Assembly: GCA_023400055.1 (NCBI GenBank)
Contig: JAEXFN010000049.1
Span: 1 to 64,000 of the forward strand
Direction of reading: 5' to 3'
Source of the DNA: Bacillota bacterium
GTDB lineage: Bacteria; Bacillota; UBA4882; UBA8346
DNA length: 64,000 bases
Below, in pieces: positions 16,521 to 24,870 of this stretch; within the stretch, counting starts at the first letter, position 1, and every line of letters starts with the position of its first letter. The notes beneath the pieces were generated by a model, which searched no databases, was not told the origin of the DNA, and saw only the letters and a list, made by a program, of their open reading frames with translations. A program made the position numbers and the translations under genes.

Positions 16521-17117
16521 TTAAAGGTTTTCGTTTGAGATCAATCCCAGATAATGTTCCAGCAGTTCCGCGCCATACCGCGCCAGCACCGAACCGCCGG
16601 GGGCGAACAGATCCCCGTTGCTCAAATAATAATGGATGAGCCCGATCCAGGTGTTGAAGAGCAGGTGCAATGGCATGGGCCGGAGCGTTCCGGCCGCCAT
16701 TTCCGCTTGGGCGGCCAGGCTCAGATGATGCGAGACCGCCGAGTGAATCATCAGCAAGGTGTTCCGGGCGCTCTCCGGCAGCAGCCGGCTCTCCGCCACC
16801 AGCCGGGTATAGAACGCCTCGTACTCCGTCAAGCCTTGCAAATGTGCGCTCAATACCAGGCGGACGCTCCCGCCGCCGCTGGCCAGTTCATGCAGGCGCC
16901 GGACGCTCCGTGCGCCAAACTCCTCGATCACTGCCTCCAACAACGCCTCTCTGGTCGGGAAATGGACAAATACCGTGCCATGCGAGACGCCGGCGGCTTT
17001 GGCGATATCGCCGGTACGGGCCGTCAGCAATCCCTGCTCGGTGAGGATCTCCAAGGCCACCTCGATCAGATGGGCTCTGGTTCGTTTCTTCTGCTCCGCG
17101 CGTTGCGACTCCGGCAA
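16521..17117 (-). CDS. TetR-family transcriptional regulator
   Basis: Repressor of about 198 residues. The helix-turn-helix is clear: HLIEVALEILTEQGLLTART, GDIAKAAGVSHGTVFVHFPT and REALLEAVIEEFG. The ligand domain is helical and unassigned. I start it at a TTG (near NLPES) because AGGAG lies 9 nt upstream. The longer frame to an ATG at 17153 would begin inside the operator and overlap the -10 box. It is the first gene of a small operon with the 33-residue ORF and the zinc-ribbon gene and almost certainly represses itself through the palindrome just upstream. Confidence 0.88.
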   Translation of the reverse strand: MPESQRAEQKKRTRAHLIEVALEILTEQGLLTARTGDIAKAAGVSHGTVFVHFPTREALLEAVIEEFGARSVRRLHELASGGGSVRLVLSAHLQGLTEYEAFYTRLVAESRLLPESARNTLLMIHSAVSHHLSLAAQAEMAAGTLRPMPLHLLFNTWIGLIHYYLSNGDLFAPGGSVLARYGAELLEHYLGLISNENL

Positions 17118-17137
17118 ATTGATTGACTCCTGACTCA

Positions 17138-17180
17138 ATGAGTATGTACTCATTATATATTAAGTGCCTTTTTCTGTCAA
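17138..17180 (-). promoter_or_regulatory. Autoregulated tetR promoter and operator
   Basis: On the minus strand, TTGACA (17175-17180), a 17-bp spacer and TATAAT (17152-17157) form a perfect consensus promoter. A 16-bp perfect palindrome, ATGAGTATGTACTCAT (17138-17153), overlaps the last bases of the -10 and the start site. This is the classic position for TetR autorepression. Confidence 0.88.
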
Positions 17181-17246
17181 TCATGAAAGTTGAGTTTATG
17201 ATCAAAAAAGCCGCCGTTTCCGGCAGCCCTTGGGTGAGTATTTTAG

Positions 17247-17669
17247 CTATGCTTCGTCCTGAGCGGCCGAGTCCATGGCCAGCAGCGCCGCTTTGCAGAT
17301 CGCTTCCGGGACGGTCAATTGCGAATCGTTCTCCTCGCCGCCGGCATGCACCTCCGCCTGGCGTCCGGTCCAGGCGGTCACCTGGCCTTTCTCGTCCAAC
17401 ATCACCACGAACGGCCAGCCGCGGCTGTTCAACTCCTCCACGATCCGCCAAGCGTCCTCGAGATGGGTCGAATATTGCGGGGTCCGTTCCGAAAGGACAT
17501 GGTCCCGCAACGCCGGGTCGGCCTCTTCCCCGCCGGGCGTCCGGATCGTCCCGAACTCGGCGGGCGATTGGTATAGATAAAGCTGCTGCACTGTCATGAT
17601 CCGCTCCGCCACCAGCTGGTCCAGGCCCGCTCCCGGCGCCTCGTTCAAAATATCCGCTCGTTCTGGCAT
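17247..17669 (-). CDS. Hypothetical protein with phage-ABA-sandwich-like domain
   Basis: Protein of 140 residues, acidic and apparently soluble. The C-terminal half (EDAWRIVEELNSRGWPF, VVMLDEKGQ, then DSQLTVPEAICKAALLAM) resembles the small ABA-sandwich/DUF2591-type domains common in phage and clostridial genomes. The N-terminal third (DQLVAERIMTVQQLYLYQSP) is unassigned. The start is well supported by GGGAGGG 9 nt before the ATG. It lies upstream of the TetR operon on the same strand but is separated by that operon's promoter. No other phage gene is nearby, so prophage origin is not indicated. Confidence 0.75.
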   Translation of the reverse strand: MPERADILNEAPGAGLDQLVAERIMTVQQLYLYQSPAEFGTIRTPGGEEADPALRDHVLSERTPQYSTHLEDAWRIVEELNSRGWPFVVMLDEKGQVTAWTGRQAEVHAGGEENDSQLTVPEAICKAALLAMDSAAQDEA

Positions 17670-17894
17670 TCCGTGAATCCCTCCCCGATTTTTAACGGCC
17701 GTCGCGCGCAGTTTCGCTTATCCCGCCGGCCGTAAGGATAGTATGCCCAGCCGCCGGCTTTATTTCTCCGCCGCCAAACCCGGCCCGGCGCCCCGGCAGA
17801 ATCGGGCCCGAAGCCCGGTGCGCTTTCGGCCGGTCGGAAATACCCTAATAATGAGATTCAATGGCCAGAAAATTTGAGGAGGGAACGAGCAAAC

Positions 17895-18170
17895 ATGGCT
17901 TCTTTTCAAATCTCGGTGCGGATCGCCGGTCCGGGCAAAGTCCGGTCCAAATTGAAGATCGCCAGCGCGGAAAACGAACCTTTTCCGACGTTCGAAGACA
18001 TCACCCTGGAGAGCAACCTGGTCGACGCCCGTTCTCACCGCTTGCGCATCCGCTTTAACAGCCCGCCGGACCAGACAGCCGTCGAGCCGCCCATCGCCGC
18101 GGAGCCGAACAACTTCTGGGAAAGGATCCGGTCCCGCCTCGGTGGAATTCAATTGCGCCTGCCGCTTTAG
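17895..18170 (+). CDS. Hypothetical small protein
   Basis: Protein of about 91 residues that I do not recognise. It begins MASFQISVRIAGPGK, contains beta-strand-like stretches (RLRIRFNSPP, EDITLESNLV) and a Pro-rich linker, and ends with FWERIRSRLGG. It has no signal peptide or membrane helix. The start follows GAGGAGGG by 11 nt, which supports translation. An overlapping minus-strand frame (17760-18152) has no ribosome site and looks like a shadow. It is an isolated plus-strand gene converging on a membrane-protein gene. Confidence 0.6.
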   Translation: MASFQISVRIAGPGKVRSKLKIASAENEPFPTFEDITLESNLVDARSHRLRIRFNSPPDQTAVEPPIAAEPNNFWERIRSRLGGIQLRLPL

Positions 18171-18221
18171 CGGAAGCGCCGAACCCGTCGGCGATGCCGC
18201 GCAACGGTTTTCCCGCGGTGC

Positions 18222-19190
18222 TCATCCGGCACGCTGACCCTCCGGGCCTGCCGCCGCCCGTGGCGTCAGGAGCTGAAACAGTTCGAGCGCGACTCCGGCC
18301 AGCAGCAGTAAGCCGCCCACCCAGACCAGGGACATCTGCTGGAGGATCCGCACTTTCAACCGCACCCGGCCGTACTCTTCGTAACTGGTGAAAAGGAGCC
18401 GCAACTCCTCCTGGGAATCGGCATGAATCCGGGTCCGCGAATGATTGCGCCCCGTGACCTGGTTTTCAAATAACTCGGCATTGGCCAGGAAATGCTCGTC
18501 CGAACCATGTTTCACTTCCAGCCAAGCCGTATACTTGCGGATCTGCTCGGTCAGGGGCTCGATCTGCAAACCGCGGTAGACGACTTGGTAGCCCCCCGCC
18601 CGCAGAGTTTCTCCCGGCTCCAGCACCCGTTCGACGCTGGGCGTGTCCAACCGGGCGGCGCCGAAACCGACCACCGCCGCCACCACCGCCAGGCGGATCA
18701 AGATCCCGGCCCAGTTCCGCGGGACCCACAGGCTTTTTCCCAAACCGATCCAAAAAACGATGCTGTTGACCAAGGCCAGACCGCTGCCCGCCACCAGCAG
18801 GCGGAACATCACGGTCCAATCCAGCCCCAACGTCAGCAGCAAGATCAATCCCGCGGCCAGCAGCCCCGGTCCGATTCGACACGCCATCCGGCGCAACCGC
18901 TCGTCCCGCGTCAGCGCTGCGCACTCTTTATGGGACAAGGGTTCAAACCCCGCCCAGACCACCAGCAACAGGCCCAGCCAACTCAATCCGTCGTCGATGA
19001 ACTGCCCGGGAAGAAGCGCCCGGGGCATGACCGTCCCGGCAAAGACCAGTCCGGCTCCAGCCGCCAGACTCAGGCGGAACCCGGTGTTGGCCGTGGCGTT
19101 TACCGTTCGCCGGCTCCGGCGGAGCACGATCAGGCCCATGATGGCCGCGCCCAAGGTTATGCAGAGACAAAGCCATGCCAATACAGTCAT
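18222..19190 (-). CDS. Hypothetical multi-pass membrane protein
   Basis: Integral membrane protein of about 322 residues that I cannot assign to a named family. Hydrophobic segments lie at about residues 3-23, 42-62, 70-85, 110-128, 135-158 and 170-185. A soluble domain of about 110 residues (SVERVLEPGETLRAGGYQVV to LLFTSYEEYGRV) follows, then a final helix LVWVGGLLLLAGVALELF. The late extracytoplasmic domain between membrane segments resembles ResB-type architecture only in outline. GGGAGG precedes the chosen ATG by 6 nt. It stands alone upstream of a small plus-strand gene. Confidence 0.75.
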   Translation of the reverse strand: MTVLAWLCLCITLGAAIMGLIVLRRSRRTVNATANTGFRLSLAAGAGLVFAGTVMPRALLPGQFIDDGLSWLGLLLVVWAGFEPLSHKECAALTRDERLRRMACRIGPGLLAAGLILLLTLGLDWTVMFRLLVAGSGLALVNSIVFWIGLGKSLWVPRNWAGILIRLAVVAAVVGFGAARLDTPSVERVLEPGETLRAGGYQVVYRGLQIEPLTEQIRKYTAWLEVKHGSDEHFLANAELFENQVTGRNHSRTRIHADSQEELRLLFTSYEEYGRVRLKVRILQQMSLVWVGGLLLLAGVALELFQLLTPRAAAGPEGQRAG

Positions 19191-19363
19191 CGGATCCTCC
19201 CAACCCTTTGAAGCCATTGCGTCGCCCGGCCGGAAGGCTTTTTGGCCCGGCGCGGCCGCAATTCGGATCTCTTCAAGGAAATATGATCTATGTTTTAAGA
19301 AACGGATGATCGCCGTGAAAAGTTCATCGATCGCGCCATATTTCTAAAAAATTACAGCGCCTA

Positions 19364-19394
19364 ACCAAAAATAAAGGCCGGTTCGCACCGGCCT
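19364..19394 (-). terminator. Rho-independent terminator of lysS
   Basis: On the minus strand, AGGCCGGT-GCGA-ACCGGCCT is followed by TTATTTTT, 15 bp after the lysS stop. A perfect 8-bp GC-rich stem with a T run makes this a strong terminator. The rest of 19191-19363 shows nothing recognisable. Confidence 0.92.
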
Positions 19395-19408
19395 CGCCAA
19401 AATTGCTG

Positions 19409-20884
19409 TTATTCTTTCATGGGCCGCATCAACGGGAAGAGAATCACGTCCCGGATCGACGGCGAATCGGTCACCAGCATCACCAGGCGGTCGACGCCCA
19501 TGCCCATGCCCCCGGTCGGCGGCATGCCGTATTCCAAGGCGGTGAGGAAATCCTCGTCCCAAACCATGGCTTCCTCATTGCCCTTGGCTTTCTCCTTGGC
19601 CTGCGCCACAAAGCGTTCGCGCTGGTCGACGGGATCGTTCAGTTCCGAGAAGGCATTGGCCATCTCCCGGCCGTAGACGAACAGTTCGAAGCGGTAGGTA
19701 AGCTCGGGATTGTCCGCCTTCCGCTTGGCCAGCGGCGAAATCTCGATCGGGTAATCCACCAGGAAAGTGGGCTGAATCAGTTTGGGCTCGACATACTCGG
19801 AGCAGATCTCGTCGAGCACCATTCCTTTGGTGGCCTTGGGATCGATTTTCATGCCCAGGCTCCGCGCGGCGGCCACCGCCGCCTCGTCGTCCGCAATGGT
19901 CAGCCAGTCGATGCCGGTAAAGTTCTTGATGGCCTCGGTGATCGACAGGCGGGCGAACGGCGGGGTCAAGTCGATCGGCGTGCCCTGATACTCGATCTTG
20001 GTCGTCCCGCAGACGGCCAGGGCCGTCTCGGAGACAAGCCGCTCCGCCAGCTCCATCATCACGTGATAGTCGGCGTAGGATTGATAGAGCTCCAGCATGG
20101 TAAACTCCGGATTGTGCCGGGTGGAGATCCCCTCGTTCCGGAAGCAGTGGCCGATCTCGTAAACCCGGTCGAAGCCGCCGACGATCAGCCGTTTATGATA
20201 CAGCTCCAAAGCGATGCGCAGCGTCAAATCCAGATCCAGCGTGTTGTGATGGGTTTCGAAAGGCCGGGCGTGTCCGCCGCCCGCCAAAACGCTCAAGACC
20301 GGGGTCTCGACCTCCGTGAAGTCCAGCCCGTCCAGGATCCGGCGAATGGTACTGACGGTCCGGGTCCGTTTCAAAAAGGTTTCGCGCACCTCCGGATTGG
20401 AAATGAGGTCCACGTAGCGTTGGCGGTAACGGAGATCGGTGTCCTTCAGGCCATGCCATTTTTCGGGCAGGGGCCGCAGGGCTTTGGACAGGATTTTAAA
20501 ATCGACGATTTGGACGCTGATCTGGCCGCGATGGGTCTTGAAGACCGTCCCGGTGACGCCGACGATATCTCCCAGGTCCAGATTGAGAAAGTCCTGGAGC
20601 TTGGCCTCGCCGAGCACGTCGATCTTGCCGTATAGTTGAATGGAACCGCTCTGATCGGATAAATTGGCAAAGAAGGCTTTTCCCTGATCCCGTTTGGCGA
20701 CCAGCCGGCCGGCGATGACCACCGTCTTTCCTTCCAGCTCCGCGAAACCTTCGGTAAGCTCCTGCAGGCGGTGAGTACGGTCAAACCGTTCTCCATAAGG
20801 ATCGATTCCCCGTCCCCGCAGCTCGTCCAGTTTGGCGCGGCGCAGTTCCATCTGTTCACTGGCCTTCTGTACTTCCGACTCCAT
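19409..20884 (-). CDS. lysS: Lysine--tRNA ligase, class II
   Basis: Cytoplasmic class II lysyl-tRNA synthetase of about 491 residues. An N-terminal OB-fold anticodon-binding domain (KTVVIAGRLVAKRDQGKAFF to VQIVDFKIL) is followed by the class II core. Motif 2 is YEIGHCFRNEGISTRHNPEF and motif 3 is GMPPTGGMGMGVDRLVML. The C-terminal DVILFPLMRP ending is typical. The ATG chosen (MESEVQK) follows GGGGGT; an ATG 11 codons upstream has no site. It lies downstream of greA in the same direction, an arrangement common in Gram-positives, although a stem-loop separates them. Confidence 0.96.
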   Translation of the reverse strand: MESEVQKASEQMELRRAKLDELRGRGIDPYGERFDRTHRLQELTEGFAELEGKTVVIAGRLVAKRDQGKAFFANLSDQSGSIQLYGKIDVLGEAKLQDFLNLDLGDIVGVTGTVFKTHRGQISVQIVDFKILSKALRPLPEKWHGLKDTDLRYRQRYVDLISNPEVRETFLKRTRTVSTIRRILDGLDFTEVETPVLSVLAGGGHARPFETHHNTLDLDLTLRIALELYHKRLIVGGFDRVYEIGHCFRNEGISTRHNPEFTMLELYQSYADYHVMMELAERLVSETALAVCGTTKIEYQGTPIDLTPPFARLSITEAIKNFTGIDWLTIADDEAAVAAARSLGMKIDPKATKGMVLDEICSEYVEPKLIQPTFLVDYPIEISPLAKRKADNPELTYRFELFVYGREMANAFSELNDPVDQRERFVAQAKEKAKGNEEAMVWDEDFLTALEYGMPPTGGMGMGVDRLVMLVTDSPSIRDVILFPLMRPMKE

Positions 20885-21057
20885 GCTTTTACCCCCATCT
20901 GTCTGTGTCGCAACCAAAGTCGTCGGGATACCCCGCTGATTGCGACATCTTCCTTCTTCTTTGTTTACGATGAAATTAAGACGGCGATTTCCTCTTCAGC
21001 CAAACTTCGCGGGCGGAATGGCCATTATTCAAACAACCTAGCGACCCGTAAAGATAA

Positions 21058-21085
21058 ATAGAATGCCCCAGTCCTTCGGGCATTC
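21058..21085 (-). terminator. Probable terminator after greA
   Basis: On the minus strand, GAATGCC and GGCATTC pair around a loop that can itself pair weakly, followed by TATTTATCTTT. It sits about 70 bp after the greA stop. The interrupted T run suggests partial read-through into lysS. I could not identify a separate lysS promoter in 20885-21057. Confidence 0.55.
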
Positions 21086-21157
21086 GGTTGAAGCGGTTCG
21101 TAATCAAAAACTGCCGCGCTATCCTGTAAAAAACGAGAGTGGTTCACACCACTCCGG

Positions 21158-21637
21158 TCATTTGACATCTTTAATTTTATATTGAAGCGTGCCCATCGGC
21201 ACATTGATATTGACGACGCTGCCGACTTTCTGTCCGACCAGGCTCCGGCCGACCGGCGACTCGTTGGAGATCTTGAATTGCAACGGATCCGCTTCCGAGG
21301 AGCCCACGATCATATATTCCACTTCTTCGCCGGCACTGACATCCTCCAGGGTAACCCGGGAACCGACCTGAACCACACCCGCCTGAGTCTCCTGCTCATC
21401 GATGACTCTGGCGTTCCGAAGCATCTTTTCAATGTCAAGGATCCGGCCTTCGTTGAACCCTTGCTCATTCTTGGCATCCTCATATTCGGAATTCTCACTA
21501 ATATCCCCAAACTCAAGCGCTTGCCGGATCCGTTCGGCGATCTCCCGCCGACGAACAGTTTTCCGTTGTTCCAACTCTTTTTCCAGTTTGGTTAGTCCAT
21601 CCAGTGTAAGGATGACTTCTTTGTCGGTGCTGCTCAT
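21158..21637 (-). CDS. greA: Transcription elongation factor GreA
   Basis: RNA polymerase-binding factor of 159 residues that stimulates cleavage of backtracked transcripts. The N-terminal coiled coil (LTKLEKELEQRKTVRRREIA to MLRNARVID) carries the acidic tip DISENSEYEDAK. The C-terminal FKBP-like domain includes VGSRVTLEDVSAGEEVEYMI, ISNESPVGRSLVGQKVGS and VNINVPMG. Length and motifs are standard. The ATG follows AAAGGAG. It has its own consensus promoter and a leader of about 150 nt containing a stem-loop. lysS lies downstream. Confidence 0.96.
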   Translation of the reverse strand: MSSTDKEVILTLDGLTKLEKELEQRKTVRRREIAERIRQALEFGDISENSEYEDAKNEQGFNEGRILDIEKMLRNARVIDEQETQAGVVQVGSRVTLEDVSAGEEVEYMIVGSSEADPLQFKISNESPVGRSLVGQKVGSVVNINVPMGTLQYKIKDVK

Positions 21638-21756
21638 AATCTCGCTCCTTTCGGGCCAAGCGAATTCTATGTTAATATATGTCCACCTACACGAGTTTAT
21701 TCGCAAAGGTTCGTCCCCGCGCCCGGCGCGCCGCCGCTTCGGGTTTAATAAACAGG

Positions 21757-21784
21757 AAGCACCGGACTGCAGTAGTCCCAGTGC
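21757..21784 (-). promoter_or_regulatory. Stem-loop in the greA leader
   Basis: On the minus strand, GCACTGGGACT and AGTCCGGTGC pair around ACTGC, close to the transcription start and followed by TTCCTGTTT. GreA autoregulation through a promoter-proximal pause or terminator is known in E. coli. Whether this hairpin acts likewise is inference. Confidence 0.45.
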
Positions 21785-21800
21785 TACTTGAAACATTTTT

Positions 21801-21829
21801 ATTATAATCGAAACCCATTAGCCTGTCAA
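21801..21829 (-). promoter_or_regulatory. greA promoter
   Basis: On the minus strand, TTGACA (21824-21829), a 17-bp spacer and TATAAT (21801-21806) form a perfect vegetative promoter reading into greA. The -35 lies within the final codons of nothing and just before the end of the upstream unknown gene, so the two units are separate. Confidence 0.92.
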
Positions 21830-21847
21830 GAAAAACCAACTAAGCGA

Positions 21848-22759
21848 CTAAACGTTGATCTCGAACCCCAATTCCCGCAATAACACCGCCAATTTAAAGA
21901 TTCGTTCCAGGGGCAGATCGGAGCCGTACCAGAACCCCAGGTTCAGGTCGAAATAAGAGCGGATGATGGCCTCGCCCAACGCCGGGTAGACCGGCAAAAC
22001 GCCGTAACGGTCCCGGGCGGCGATGGTATGCCCGATATTGATGCTGCTCAATGAAGGATAAGTTTGAAACAGCTCGCACCAGATCGCCCGGCGGGGATGG
22101 GGTGGCAATTCCAGGTTGGGCGTGGGGCCGCATTTGATGATGATCTTGGCCCCTTTGTAATCGGACGGCGGCGCGGCATACACCTGCGGCGAAATCCCCG
22201 TCTCGTATACCACCAGTTCGGCCGTTCGCTCCAGCAACCGGGTGTTGGTGGAGACCAAGGTCAGAAAGCGCAATTCCCGGGCCACCAGACGGGCGCAAGC
22301 GATCCCCAGGTTGCCTTCCTCCCAGATGATCATGGCCTTGGCTTTCTGGGGCGCGATGTCATAATTCTTAATCAATTTGCGGAAACGTTTGAGGAACAGC
22401 AGCAGTTCCAAGGCTTTTCCATCGCTGATGCCCGGAAAATTGGGCAGGTTGAGCACCGGGTTCGACGGATAAAAATAGGTTCCCGGATCCAAGCCGACCA
22501 CTTTGACCTGGCGCTCGGCCAGATCGGCCACCAGCCGTTCCCAGAGTTTGACCGTTTTTTGCTCATCCCAGACTGCGAGGGAGGCGTCGGGGATCCGCCA
22601 GCCCCACCCCTGAATCTCCTCCCGCGGCAAGATTCCGGTGAGGGCGCCGGCCGGCAACGGGCCGAACCAATACCGCCAACGTTCCGGAACCAGCCGTTCC
22701 CATACCGTCCGGGGCTGCTTCTGACCCAATAATTGCGAGATGATTCCGAAGTTACTCAT
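21848..22759 (-). CDS. Hypothetical protein with Rossmann-like segment
   Basis: Cytoplasmic protein of 303 residues that I do not recognise by name. The middle contains IIWEEGNLGIACARLVAREL followed by FLTLVSTNTRLLERTAELVV, which reads like a nucleotide-binding Rossmann unit. The N-terminus holds LLGQKQPRTVWERLVPER and the C-terminus LERIFKLAVLLRELGFEI. GGTGGGGGA precedes the chosen ATG. It is the last gene of a minus-strand run that includes a quinate-dehydrogenase-like protein, dusB, hflX and coaX, 132 bp after its neighbour. A dehydrogenase-like role related to that neighbour is possible but unproven. Confidence 0.8.
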   Translation of the reverse strand: MSNFGIISQLLGQKQPRTVWERLVPERWRYWFGPLPAGALTGILPREEIQGWGWRIPDASLAVWDEQKTVKLWERLVADLAERQVKVVGLDPGTYFYPSNPVLNLPNFPGISDGKALELLLFLKRFRKLIKNYDIAPQKAKAMIIWEEGNLGIACARLVARELRFLTLVSTNTRLLERTAELVVYETGISPQVYAAPPSDYKGAKIIIKCGPTPNLELPPHPRRAIWCELFQTYPSLSSINIGHTIAARDRYGVLPVYPALGEAIIRSYFDLNLGFWYGSDLPLERIFKLAVLLRELGFEINV

Positions 22760-22891
22760 TCCCCCACCGTCCCTCTGATACATATGAGAGACAGTGACAG
22801 TTTATGAGTCGCGACCCACCGCTACCGGCCGGAATTCAAGCGGACACAAGAGACGGAACTGGCCGTTCGCTTCCGCTACCGGGCGGCGCGG

Positions 22892-23800
22892 CTAATGGGC
22901 GTCGAAACGGACCACCCGCGGTTCAAAATGCAATCGTTCCAGCAACTCCAGATAGTCAGCCTCCGTCAGTTCGGTCGGGCGTTTCCCGGAACACGCCACC
23001 AGCAAAGCCTCGATCACGTTCGTTCCAAAGGAGCGTCCCCCGAACTCGGGAGTCGAGGTTACCAGCATCGCCGCGCCGCGTCGGCCCAGTTCGGCGATGT
23101 CGGCGGCGGTCACCGTGTTGGTGACGAGGATCTTCCCGGCGATGCTCGGCGGCATATATTTCTTGATATAAAGGAAATCCCCGGCGATAATATCGGCTTC
23201 CGCAAAAAACTCGGTGTATTTGGGGGAGTTCTCCTCCTGCTTGGAACCGGTCGGATAGAGCATCGTAAAGGGCAGCCGGGTAATGACCGGCAAGGCCGCG
23301 TTGGCGATGCGTTGCAAACCTTTCAAGGTATGCAACGGGATCGGAATTCCCAGCGCGAAGAGGAGATCGCCGAAGACCATCCGGCAGCCGGCGGCGTCGA
23401 ATGCCTCGGCCATTCCGAAACGGTCCACCGCCGAAACCATCAGCACCCTTTTCCCGGGCAACTCGATTCCCAACCGCTCGGCCAGATAATGCACGACCCG
23501 GCGCTCCAAAGTATTTTTCAGACCGCTGCCGTCCAGGATCGGCGTCAGTCGGGCCGCCTTGGCGATCCGGGCCGCGTCCCGGATCAGATAGCGCCGCTCC
23601 CCGGCCACCAGGTAAAGATCGATTCCCCCCATGCCAAAGGCCGCCACCTGACCGTCCAGCGTTTTGATCAGGGCGATCGCTTTTTCCAGGTCGCCATCGG
23701 TGCCGATCCGCTCCACGACGATGGTTTCGCCGCAAAACTCGACCTCGGCGCGGTGATCGCGGCTGGAACTACCCAAGCTGATACTGACAATCCGTTTCAA
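22892..23800 (-). CDS. Quinate 5-dehydrogenase-like conserved protein
   Basis: Protein of about 302 residues matching a Firmicutes family usually labelled quinate 5-dehydrogenase. Recognisable blocks are VSISLGSSSRDHRAE, VVERIGTDGDLEKAIALIK, AFGMGGIDLYLVAGERRYLI, PILDGSGLKNTLERRVVHYL, VLMVSAVDRFGMAEAF and LVTNTVTAADIAELGRRGA. The label comes from weak similarity, and I know of no biochemical proof. It has no signal peptide. The TTG start follows AGGAGG; the frame extends 22 codons upstream into the dusB end. It is probably co-transcribed with dusB. Confidence 0.8.
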   Translation of the reverse strand: MKRIVSISLGSSSRDHRAEVEFCGETIVVERIGTDGDLEKAIALIKTLDGQVAAFGMGGIDLYLVAGERRYLIRDAARIAKAARLTPILDGSGLKNTLERRVVHYLAERLGIELPGKRVLMVSAVDRFGMAEAFDAAGCRMVFGDLLFALGIPIPLHTLKGLQRIANAALPVITRLPFTMLYPTGSKQEENSPKYTEFFAEADIIAGDFLYIKKYMPPSIAGKILVTNTVTAADIAELGRRGAAMLVTSTPEFGGRSFGTNVIEALLVACSGKRPTELTEADYLELLERLHFEPRVVRFDAH

Positions 23801-23862
23801 TTGGAGATCCTCCTCTTTCCAAGCGCCCGGTCCGCCGAACTGCTCGCGCCCGACCGAAGCTT

Positions 23863-24870
23863 TCAAGTCCCGCTGCTTCCGCTGAACGGTTCTGGAATGG
23901 TCACACCCAGCGTAGCGGCGTACTCTGCGATCAAGCGCAGCAACGCGGGGAGATCATCAATGGTATTGACCCGTTCCCGCAGTCGGGCCGCACCGGGCGC
24001 TCCCTTGAAATACCACCCGAAGTGTTTGCGCATCTCTTTGATGCCCCGGAGTTCGCCGGAAAATTCCACCTGCAACCGGAGATGTTCCAGCACCACCCGG
24101 AACTGCTCCGCCAGGGGCGGGTCGGGCAGCAGCTCGCCGCTGGCCAAGAACGTCGCCACCTGTCCCAACAGCCAGGGGCGGCCCAAAACAGCCTGCCCGA
24201 TCATCACGCCGTCGCAACCGGTCTCGTCCATCATCCGCCGGGCGGCGGCGGGCGAATCGACATCGCCGTTGCCGATCACCGGAATGGCGACGCTCTCCTT
24301 CACCCGGGCGATCCACTCCCAGGCGGCGCGGCCCTGGTAAAACTGGTCACGGGTCCGGGCATGGAGGGTGACGGCGGCGGCGCCGTTCGCCTCGGCCTGC
24401 CGCGCCAGTTCGGGAGCGACGATTCGCTCGTCGTCCCAGCCCAGCCGGAATTTGACCGTGACCGGCACGGCCACGCTGGCGGCCACCGCCCGGATGATCC
24501 GCGCGGCCAGCGGCAGATCATTCATTAAGGCCGCTCCTTCGCCGCCCTTCACCACTTTCGGCGCCGGACAGCCCATATTAATATCGATGATGTCGGCGCC
24601 CTCGGCCGCGATCCGCCGGGCCGCCTCGGCCATCAGGGCGGGATCCGAGCCAAAGATCTGCAGGCTGAGCGGCTTCTCCTGCGGCGCCACCCGGATCATG
24701 GCCTGGGTCTTTTCGCTCTTGAAATGCAGCGCCGCCGCGCTGACCATTTCCGAGCAGAGCAGGCCGGGCCGATAGCGTTTGGCGATCCTCCGAAAGGGCG
24801 GATCGCCGACGCCGGCCATCGGAGCCAACACCACCGGATTCGCCAGCCGCAAGTCGCCGATGGTCAGCAT
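23863..24870 (-). CDS. dusB: tRNA-dihydrouridine synthase
   Basis: Flavoprotein of 335 residues reducing uridines in the tRNA D-loop. The FMN-binding TIM barrel shows VVLAPMAGVGDPPFR, the SLQIFGSDP strand, the catalytic Cys in INMGCPAPKVVKGGEGAALM, VTVKFRLGWDD and PVIGNGDVDSP. The C-terminal helical tRNA-binding domain has MRKHFGWYFKG. The start codon lies inside the end of hflX (7-bp overlap), so the two are translated together. It belongs to the coaX-hflX-dusB run. The DusB rather than DusA/C subgroup is inferred from motif style and Gram-positive context. Confidence 0.94.
   Translation of the reverse strand: MLTIGDLRLANPVVLAPMAGVGDPPFRRIAKRYRPGLLCSEMVSAAALHFKSEKTQAMIRVAPQEKPLSLQIFGSDPALMAEAARRIAAEGADIIDINMGCPAPKVVKGGEGAALMNDLPLAARIIRAVAASVAVPVTVKFRLGWDDERIVAPELARQAEANGAAAVTLHARTRDQFYQGRAAWEWIARVKESVAIPVIGNGDVDSPAAARRMMDETGCDGVMIGQAVLGRPWLLGQVATFLASGELLPDPPLAEQFRVVLEHLRLQVEFSGELRGIKEMRKHFGWYFKGAPGAARLRERVNTIDDLPALLRLIAEYAATLGVTIPEPFSGSSGT

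Noticed and set aside
17760..18152. Minus-strand ORF of 130 codons
   Set aside because: It overlaps the small plus-strand gene at 17895, which has a GAGGAGGG ribosome site; the minus frame has none.
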